A stretch of DNA of 5,042 bases, taken from contig JAHFJT010000085.1 in NCBI GenBank assembly GCA_023245695.1, positions 1-5,042 of the forward strand, given 5' to 3'. Below, piece by piece: positions 1 to 4,211 of the stretch (positions are counted from its first letter, which is position 1; each line of letters starts with the position of its first letter). The stretch comes from Candidatus Peregrinibacteria bacterium. GTDB taxonomy: Bacteria; Patescibacteriota; Gracilibacteria; UBA1369; UBA12463. The position numbers were made by a program, and so were the translations under genes. Below the pieces are notes generated by a model, which had not been told where the DNA came from, made no database searches, and saw only the letters and a list, made by a program, of their open reading frames with translations.

Positions 1-1082
1 CTTGGAAGGCCATGAAATCCGTAGCCATCTGGACGAATTGCTTGCCACTTTGGCATGATATAGAACGGAGAGGCGCCACCGATACGAACCTGTTGCTTAA
101 AGAGAATATGCCATGTGCCGACAGGCGTTGGGTGCTTTGGGCTACCAGTGCTGACATTGAACTCACGAACAACGTAATCTCCCAGCGTAAGAACCGCTTT
201 TTGAGTCGTTAAATTTACATCAACCTTTTTCTCAGCGTTGATATCGATTGGAGCACCAGTACCAGATCCATTGATGTAGAAGAATTTCTTGGCGAGCGTG
301 TCAGGATCATACGGCTGCCCAACGGTAATGTTGAGCGCAGAATCGCTATCTTTGACCCACGCCATGCCTGGAATCACGAGACCAAACATTTCTCGGTACG
401 CATCTTCCTGGGAAGGTGCCTGAACCTTGAATGTAAACATCGCGCTCGCACCTGGATCGACACGTGGCGTAGACATATAGATGCGATTGTTGTCAGCCCA
501 TCCACTTTGGGATTCACGACTCATGAACGCACTCGCTCTATCGAGCTCGTGCGTCGTTCCGAGCTGAACAAACGGACCTTTGCACCCGCTCGCATCAGAA
601 AACCAAGGAATATTGCCATTATTTTGGTACGCAATCGTCACCTGTGCTGTGCCATCACGATTGAGAGAAATGGCTTGCGTCTGAATCAAAGCCGTTCCCT
701 TGTACACCGGCTTGGTAACTTTTGGAACATCGCAAGAAACGGTACCAGTTGCAACAGATGGTGCTTGCTGAAGAGCAGGCTCCGTCTTTGGAATCGGGGT
801 GGCATCCACAGGCTTCACCGTATCAGGAACACTCGTATCGTCTCCCACTTTATCATCGACGACATTTCCGTCATACACCTCATACGCGAGGGACTTTCCC
901 AGACTTCCAATAGATGCATGTCGAGAAAGGTCTTGAATAAAAGGCGATCGCTGCAGAACCGATGCCTGAGAAGATTGCAGATTGAGAGAATCACTCAAGC
1001 TCCCAACGCCTACACCGACAGTGAAGGCTAATGCGAGGAGGATCGAAGTGTGACGATAAAAGGGTTTCTTTGAAGAGTTCAT
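1..1082 (-). CDS. L,D-transpeptidase (YkuD domain) with NBR1-like Ig domain, 3' end beyond window
   Basis: Probable cell-wall enzyme that forms 3-3 peptidoglycan cross-links or attaches proteins to peptidoglycan outside the membrane. I translated 360 residues from the ATG at 1082. Residues 1-11 are basic (K5, K6, R10), and residues 13-28 form a hydrophobic export signal or membrane anchor. Residues 75-115 are an acidic, Pro/Thr-rich linker. Residues about 118-245 look like the NBR1 'four-tryptophan' Ig fold: NNGNIPW at 154-160, W195 followed by NNRIY, VDPGASAMFTF at 208-218, W242. C117 and C167 could form a disulfide. The YkuD domain starts near residue 286 with VDVNLTTQKAVLTLGDY, then TPVGTWHI at 319-326 and GFHG at 355-358. 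The later S/T-HGC motif with the catalytic Cys lies past the window edge, so activity cannot be confirmed. There is no Shine-Dalgarno site, but a strong promoter sits just upstream. The family call is secure; the Ig assignment is by motif pattern only. Confidence 0.88.
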   Translation of the reverse strand, partial: MNSSKKPFYRHTSILLALAFTVGVGVGSLSDSLNLQSSQASVLQRSPFIQDLSRHASIGSLGKSLAYEVYDGNVVDDKVGDDTSVPDTVKPVDATPIPKTEPALQQAPSVATGTVSCDVPKVTKPVYKGTALIQTQAISLNRDGTAQVTIAYQNNGNIPWFSDASGCKGPFVQLGTTHELDRASAFMSRESQSGWADNNRIYMSTPRVDPGASAMFTFKVQAPSQEDAYREMFGLVIPGMAWVKDSDSALNITVGQPYDPDTLAKKFFYINGSGTGAPIDINAEKKVDVNLTTQKAVLTLGDYVVREFNVSTGSPKHPTPVGTWHILFKQQVRIGGASPFYIMPKWQAIRPDGYGFHGLP

Positions 1083-1111
1083 GGTCAGATGATTTTATGT
1101 TTGTTTATATT

Positions 1112-1140
1112 ATTATACTACATTAAGGGATGAGAGTCAA
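1112..1140 (-). promoter_or_regulatory. Near-consensus sigma70-type promoter of the L,D-transpeptidase gene
   Basis: Read on the minus strand, TTGACT (1140-1135) is followed by exactly 17 nt and then a perfect TATAAT (1117-1112). Transcription should begin near 1105, leaving a leader of roughly 23 nt before the ATG at 1082. This fixes the gene start and implies strong constitutive expression. Prediction from the sequence only. Confidence 0.85.
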
Positions 1141-1149
1141 CGATTTCCT

Positions 1150-1163
1150 AGCTAAAACTAGCT
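1150..1163. repeat. Small inverted repeat between the two divergent promoters
   Basis: AGCTA and TAGCT form a perfect 5-bp inverted repeat around a 4-nt AAAC spacer. It lies 9 bp beyond the -35 of the leftward promoter and 18 bp before the -35 of the rightward one, where an operator for both could sit. The arms are short enough to be chance. Confidence 0.3.
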
Positions 1164-1181
1164 TTGGAGACTGCGGGAAAC

Positions 1182-1209
1182 TTGACAAACTCAATAGTAC
1201 TGGTAAATT
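1182..1209 (+). promoter_or_regulatory. Possible extended -10 promoter for the four-Cys exported protein gene
   Basis: A perfect TTGACA (1182-1187) is followed by 16 nt and TAAATT (1204-1209), a 4/6 match to TATAAT. A TG at 1201-1202 makes it an extended -10. The predicted start of transcription is near 1216, about 20 nt before the ATG at 1236. Because the promoter lies inside the longer reading frame that opens at 1164, it argues that the true start is 1236. Confidence 0.5.
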
Positions 1210-1235
1210 ACCATCTTACATTTTGTAAATCGGAG

Positions 1236-1778
1236 ATGAATACACTCACAAAGTCCACACTCGCCCTCGCGATGGCCTCCGGTGCGATGGCCTTCGGTAC
1301 GACTCATGGAAAGAATGGTGGCATTCAAAATCCGGCGGTTGAAGCGTCATCGATTTCTCCCTCCGCTCCTAATATTATTCAGCAAACCCTTGATGAAGTT
1401 CGTGGTTTTCAGGATACGATGCCCGTGGTAACGGACGTATCCGAAGAGATGGCATCAAAAGTTCAAAAACTCCTCAAGCACACGATGAATCAGTGTTTGA
1501 GTAGAAATGAAAAAGTAGATCAGAAGGCATACCGCGCAGAAAAGGCGACCTGGCCAAAAGATATTCAGCAGCGTGTCTACGCCTGCTGCAGAATTGACAC
1601 TCTCGAGGAAGGTCCGTATTTCCAGATTGAAGTGGATGACAAAGGTTTTAAAACCTTTGACGGAATGATGTTTTTTCAGCAGGAACTCACATGCCCTCGG
1701 CCACTTCCTAAGGTATCTCCAGTACCAAAGAAAAAAGAACAGTCTACGCTCGACATCGACATCAACCACCTCGGATAA
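1236..1778 (+). CDS. Small exported protein with four cysteines, unknown function
   Basis: I do not recognise a family. The protein is 180 residues. I chose the ATG at 1236 over the in-frame ATG at 1164 because residues 1-19 then form a standard signal peptide: a K at 6, a hydrophobic Ala-rich stretch, and an A-M-A cleavage motif at 17-19. The promoter-like elements also lie downstream of 1164. After the signal come a Ser/Pro-rich linker (about 30-48) and a charged, probably helical stretch with C87. A CC pair at 117-118 follows, then a probable beta segment (128-140) and C153. The tail, about 154-170, is rich in Pro and Lys. Four cysteines in a mature exported protein suggest two disulfides, but no zinc-ribbon or known Cys pattern is apparent. 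GGAG directly abuts the ATG, too close to act as a normal ribosome binding site. The gene is divergent from the L,D-transpeptidase, so an envelope role is plausible but only inferred. Confidence 0.72.
   Translation: MNTLTKSTLALAMASGAMAFGTTHGKNGGIQNPAVEASSISPSAPNIIQQTLDEVRGFQDTMPVVTDVSEEMASKVQKLLKHTMNQCLSRNEKVDQKAYRAEKATWPKDIQQRVYACCRIDTLEEGPYFQIEVDDKGFKTFDGMMFFQQELTCPRPLPKVSPVPKKKEQSTLDIDINHLG
1640..1659. repeat. Perfect 20-bp palindrome inside the four-Cys protein gene
   Basis: CAAAGGTTTT is followed with no spacer by its exact reverse complement. It covers the codons for residues around D135-F141 of the four-Cys protein. A perfect uninterrupted 20-bp palindrome is expected about 0.005 times in a window this long under random sequence. 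Its function is unknown: it could be a protein-binding site or simply a product of the coding sequence. Confidence 0.75.
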
Positions 1779-1799
1779 ACATGAGCAGAGTGCCACTTT

Positions 1800-2246
1800 C
1801 TACTGCATCAGCTCCAGAACCTCTTTCTTGAAACTCTCGAGATCTTTGAAGTGTTTGTACACCGATGCGAATCGAATGTAGGCAACTTCATCGAGTTTTT
1901 TAAGTTTTTCCATCACGCTCTCGCCGATCATTTTGCTTGGAACTTCTTTGCCTGAAGACATCCACTCTTCTTCGAGATCGTTGAGGAGTGAGTCGACCTG
2001 CGCCTGTGTGACATTTCGCTTTTCGCATGCACGCCAGACACCTTTCTCGACCTTCTCTCGACTATACGGTTCGCGCGATCCATCGCGCTTCACCACGACA
2101 AATGTACTCAACTCCACACGTTCAAATGTGGTAAATCGATACTTACACTGGTCGCACTCACGTCGTCGACGCACCGACTTTCCTTCGTGGGTCAGCCGCG
2201 AATCCAAGACGCTCGTTTCGGTATGTTTGCATTTTGGACAGTACAT
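1800..2246 (-). CDS. nrdR: Transcriptional repressor NrdR
   Basis: NrdR is a zinc-finger, ATP-cone regulator that binds ATP and dATP and represses ribonucleotide reductase genes through NrdR boxes. The 148-residue product has the family's usual length. The N-terminal zinc ribbon has C3, C6, C31 and C34, with the signature run VRRRREC at 25-31 and YRFTTFE at 36-42. The ATP-cone follows from about residue 47, with VVKRDGS and PYSREKVEKGVWRACEKR, and ends near 139. The start is the ATG giving MYCPKC, which matches the conserved family start. The open frame continues 28 codons further upstream, but that part overlaps dgt and is not NrdR sequence. The ATG lies 2 nt after the dgt stop, so the two are probably cotranscribed and perhaps translationally coupled. 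No Shine-Dalgarno site is visible. The stop is TAG. Confidence 0.96.
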   Translation of the reverse strand: MYCPKCKHTETSVLDSRLTHEGKSVRRRRECDQCKYRFTTFERVELSTFVVVKRDGSREPYSREKVEKGVWRACEKRNVTQAQVDSLLNDLEEEWMSSGKEVPSKMIGESVMEKLKKLDEVAYIRFASVYKHFKDLESFKKEVLELMQ

Positions 2247-2248
2247 AT

Positions 2249-3454
2249 CTACGCCGAGTATACACGATTTTGCGCTTCCGCAAACCCATCTGTCATCCCC
2301 GCGATATAATCTTTGACCACAACCGCGCATGCGGTTGCCTGTTCCCGTCCCCCGTCTGTTTCTTTTCTTAAGAAACGTTGGAAATTTTCTGGCAACTCCT
2401 CCGGATGCTCCATAAAGAAGTGGAAAAGTTGCGTAATGATGCTCTGGCCATGCGCGCTTTGCGTGGAAACTTTTGGCGAAAAATAGTAGTGCTCGAGGAA
2501 ATACGCACGCAGCTCATCGATTTCTCGCCGCATCTCCGACGAAAATTCCACAAGAATGCCGTCGAAGTTCCGAACATCCTCGAGAGTGGCGATGTGATTT
2601 TTTTCAAGATTCTGCTGGGTCGTCTGTAAAATATCATCTACGAGAATCCGCATCAGAGAGCTCGAAAGTCGTGATCGAAGAATTTCTGGAGTGAACTCGA
2701 GCGTCGCCTCACGCGCGTAATGCGATCGCATCATCTCGTACGCTCGCACAATGATTGGCAACGTCATCACATTCTCTAGCGTAAACATTCCTGCGCGAAG
2801 TCCGTCATCCAAATCGTGACTCATGTAGGCAACTTCATCGCCAAGATCCACCACCTGTGCCTCCAGATGCGCCGACTGCTTGAACTCCGTCTTTGGTTGA
2901 TCAAACGGTGTTCGATGCTTCAGTAAGCCATCCAGAACCTCTTTCGAAAGATTAAGTCCATTGAACTCCGGATACGTGTACTCGATTTTTTCCACTATGC
3001 GCAGGCTCTGTTCGTTGTGCTCAAAGTGCGATGCGGCGCGAAGCGAGGCATTTTCCCCGCCCCCGTATTTCTTCATACACTCATTCATGGCAGCCTCCCC
3101 CGCATGCCCAAACGGTGTATGCCCCAGATCATGCGCCAACGCGATCGCCTCCGCGAGGTCTTCATTGAGCCCTAAACCCCGTGCGAGTCCACGACTCACC
3201 TGTGCGCACTCGATCGAGTGCGACATTCGATTTCGATAGTGATCCCCCTCATGCGCCACAAAAACCTGCGTCTTTTCCATCAATCGCCGAAACGCCTTCG
3301 AGTGAATAATCCGATCCCGATCTCGCTGAAAACAGGTCCGAAACTCACTCTGCGGTTCGTCAAAAACCCGCCCCGCCGTCTCCCCACTCTTCACCGCATA
3401 CGGCGCCAGAGTCACAAGTTCACGTTGTTCGATATCGTGTCGGGTGTAGAGCAT
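2249..3454 (-). CDS. dgt: Deoxyguanosinetriphosphate triphosphohydrolase (HD-domain dGTPase)
   Basis: This enzyme hydrolyses dGTP (and, in this family, other dNTPs) to the deoxynucleoside and triphosphate, limiting cytosolic dNTP pools. The 401-residue product shows the full family signature. It includes LAPYAVKS at 16-23, FRTCFQRDRDRIIHSKAFRR at 38-57, and KTQVF at 61-65. The HD metal ligands are H79 (in RMSHSIE), H108-D109 (in AHDLGHTPFGH), and D206 (in DLGDEVAY, followed by SHDLDDG). The C-terminal DYIAGMTDGFA is at 382-392. I start at the ATG at 3454 (MLYTRHDIEQ), where family similarity begins. The frame is open upstream to an ATG at 3514, but the predicted promoter -10 lies between the two, so the 20 extra residues should not be transcribed. 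nrdR follows after 2 nt. By eye the 5' third is clearly GC-rich (up to 63% in one 60-base line). Confidence 0.95.
   Translation of the reverse strand: MLYTRHDIEQRELVTLAPYAVKSGETAGRVFDEPQSEFRTCFQRDRDRIIHSKAFRRLMEKTQVFVAHEGDHYRNRMSHSIECAQVSRGLARGLGLNEDLAEAIALAHDLGHTPFGHAGEAAMNECMKKYGGGENASLRAASHFEHNEQSLRIVEKIEYTYPEFNGLNLSKEVLDGLLKHRTPFDQPKTEFKQSAHLEAQVVDLGDEVAYMSHDLDDGLRAGMFTLENVMTLPIIVRAYEMMRSHYAREATLEFTPEILRSRLSSSLMRILVDDILQTTQQNLEKNHIATLEDVRNFDGILVEFSSEMRREIDELRAYFLEHYYFSPKVSTQSAHGQSIITQLFHFFMEHPEELPENFQRFLRKETDGGREQATACAVVVKDYIAGMTDGFAEAQNRVYSA
3205..3222. repeat. Perfect 18-bp palindrome in the HD-motif region of dgt
   Basis: CGCACTCGA is followed directly by its exact reverse complement, centred on CGATCG. 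It spans the codons for the conserved SHSIEC stretch containing metal ligand H79. About 0.02 such palindromes are expected by chance in a window of this size, but the conserved protein motif constrains the bases here. Confidence 0.7.
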
Positions 3455-3455
3455 G

Positions 3456-3489
3456 AAGCTAGATTTGTGCTTATAGAAGCTATATTGTG
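3456..3489. promoter_or_regulatory. Candidate operator in the dgt leader: imperfect direct repeats, one with an NrdR-box-like half
   Basis: On the plus strand, AAGCTAGATTTGTG (3456-3469) and AAGCTATATTGTG (3477-3489) are imperfect direct repeats whose left ends are 21 bp apart, about two helical turns. The second contains TATATTGTG, which fits the right half of the NrdR consensus ACACWATATATWGTGT. The full 16-mer matches at 11 of 16 positions; the equivalent 16-mer over the first repeat matches only 6 of 16. A 5-bp inverted repeat, TATAG-AAG-CTATA, overlaps at 3472-3484. All of it lies between the predicted dgt transcription start and the ATG. Confidence 0.35.
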
Positions 3490-3492
3490 AGT

Positions 3493-3520
3493 ATTGTAGC
3501 ATAAACATGTTCATTTCGAA
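3493..3520 (-). promoter_or_regulatory. Extended -10 promoter of the dgt-nrdR unit
   Basis: On the minus strand, TGC (3501-3499) directly precedes TACAAT (3498-3493), a 5/6 match to TATAAT with the extended -10 TGn element. The -35 is weak: TTCGAA at 3520-3515, with 16-nt spacing. Transcription should begin near 3486, giving a leader of about 32 nt to the ATG at 3454. The site supports the shorter dgt start. Confidence 0.6.
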
Positions 3521-3521
3521 C

Positions 3522-3550
3522 TTGAAAAAAGATGGAATAAGAGTTATAAT
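3522..3550 (+). promoter_or_regulatory. Near-consensus sigma70-type promoter of the toxin-antitoxin operon
   Basis: TTGAAA (3522-3527) is separated by exactly 17 nt from a perfect TATAAT (3545-3550). Transcription should begin near 3557, about 21 nt before the antitoxin ATG. Its -35 directly abuts the -35 position of the leftward dgt promoter, so a protein bound here could affect both. A short inverted repeat, GTTC-ATTTC-GAAC at 3509-3521, lies at this junction and could be an operator, but its arms are only 4 bp. Confidence 0.8.
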
Positions 3551-3577
3551 TTAAATACAAACTATCGAAACATCACT

Positions 3578-3823
3578 ATGACCAAAACTATTTCCAAAAA
3601 GGAGCTCTATCGCAATCTCAAAGAAGTCAGTGACGATGTCATGGAAAATGGAACGACATACACGGTTGTTCAGCACTCAAAACCCGCATTTCAGATTACG
3701 CCTATACAGACGCCCCATCTCAAGAAATACTCTCGCGAGGACGGAAAGAAGTTTATGTTTGCAGGAAAAGATATGTCTTTAAAGAATCTGGCGACGACCT
3801 ATAAACAACATCTTTATCAGTAG
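3578..3823 (+). CDS. Phd/YefM-type antitoxin of a PIN-toxin pair
   Basis: An 81-residue protein, the usual size for this antitoxin family. Residues 1-45 match the Phd/YefM DNA-binding fold: an initial strand TISKKELYRNL, a helix EVSDDVMEN, then a turn and strand GTTYTVVQHSKPAFQITPI, where S-K-P replaces the common G-K-P. Residues 46-81 are polar, with KKYSREDGKKF and a short terminal helix. By analogy with the family this region wraps around and blocks the toxin active site. Such antitoxins normally bind their own promoter, which here is a strong one just upstream. The PIN toxin follows after 1 nt. No Shine-Dalgarno site precedes the ATG; the leader is A-rich. Confidence 0.85.
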   Translation: MTKTISKKELYRNLKEVSDDVMENGTTYTVVQHSKPAFQITPIQTPHLKKYSREDGKKFMFAGKDMSLKNLATTYKQHLYQ

Positions 3824-3824
3824 T

Positions 3825-4202
3825 ATGATTATTCTGGATAGCTCCGTTATTATTGCATATTTCAGGATCAACGAGCTTGATCATGCGCGAGCAGAAAAGA
3901 TCTTCCGAGAAAATAATATTCTCGTGATTCCGAATTTTGTTTTTTCAGAAGTGGTGACGATACTGAAAATGAAGGAAGGTTTCGAGGCTGCGGCAAATGC
4001 GGTCGAATTTCTCATAAACGGTGATGGAATCGAAATTATATACATTGATGAGAGCCTTTTTGACTCTTCAATAGGCTATTTCGTAGCCAATAAGAATGCT
4101 CTTTCATTCGTGGATACACTGCTCCTGAAGTTGGTCAACTCCGAAAAAGTTCCACTCGTAACCTTCGATCGAGAGCTAGAAAAAGCCATGAAAAAATCGT
4201 AA
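3825..4202 (+). CDS. vapC: PIN-domain ribonuclease toxin (VapC-like)
   Basis: Probable Mg2+-dependent endoribonuclease that cleaves RNA when not held by its antitoxin; the target cannot be told from sequence. The 125-residue protein is a complete single PIN domain. All four acidic metal-binding positions are visible: D5 (ILDSSVIIAYF), E42 (FSEVVTILK), D97 (SFVDTLLLKL) and D115 (TFDREL). It starts 1 nt after the antitoxin stop with no ribosome binding site of its own, so translation is probably coupled. By eye the cassette is near 35-50% GC, lower than dgt on one side and the 3' part of the recombinase on the other, which may reflect transfer. The intact active site suggests a functional toxin. 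The gene symbol is by family, not by orthology. Confidence 0.9.
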   Translation: MIILDSSVIIAYFRINELDHARAEKIFRENNILVIPNFVFSEVVTILKMKEGFEAAANAVEFLINGDGIEIIYIDESLFDSSIGYFVANKNALSFVDTLLLKLVNSEKVPLVTFDRELEKAMKKS

Positions 4203-4211
4203 TATAGCATC

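Noticed and set aside
507..1031. 174-codon open frame on the plus strand
   Set aside because: It is antisense to the clearly recognisable L,D-transpeptidase, and its Arg/Asn-rich translation resembles no protein.
1164..1235. Upstream start for the four-Cys protein, adding 24 residues
   Set aside because: The promoter-like TTGACA and extended -10 lie within this stretch, and the shorter form begins with a good signal peptide.
1779..1799. Rho-independent terminator between the convergent four-Cys gene and nrdR
   Set aside because: AGTGCCACT and nearby GCAG/CTGC could pair only weakly, with no GC-rich stem and no clean T-run on either strand.
2257..2262. Separate nrdR promoter with TATACT on the minus strand, giving a nearly leaderless message
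   Set aside because: No acceptable -35 at 16-18 nt and no extended TGn; the bases are the last codons of dgt.
3455..3514. Upstream start for dgt, adding 20 residues
   Set aside because: The added residues do not look like the family N-terminus, and the predicted -10 lies inside them.
4200..4205. Own promoter for the recombinase gene with TAATAT as -10
   Set aside because: Only 4/6 match, no -35 at proper distance, and it would start transcription at or after the ATG.
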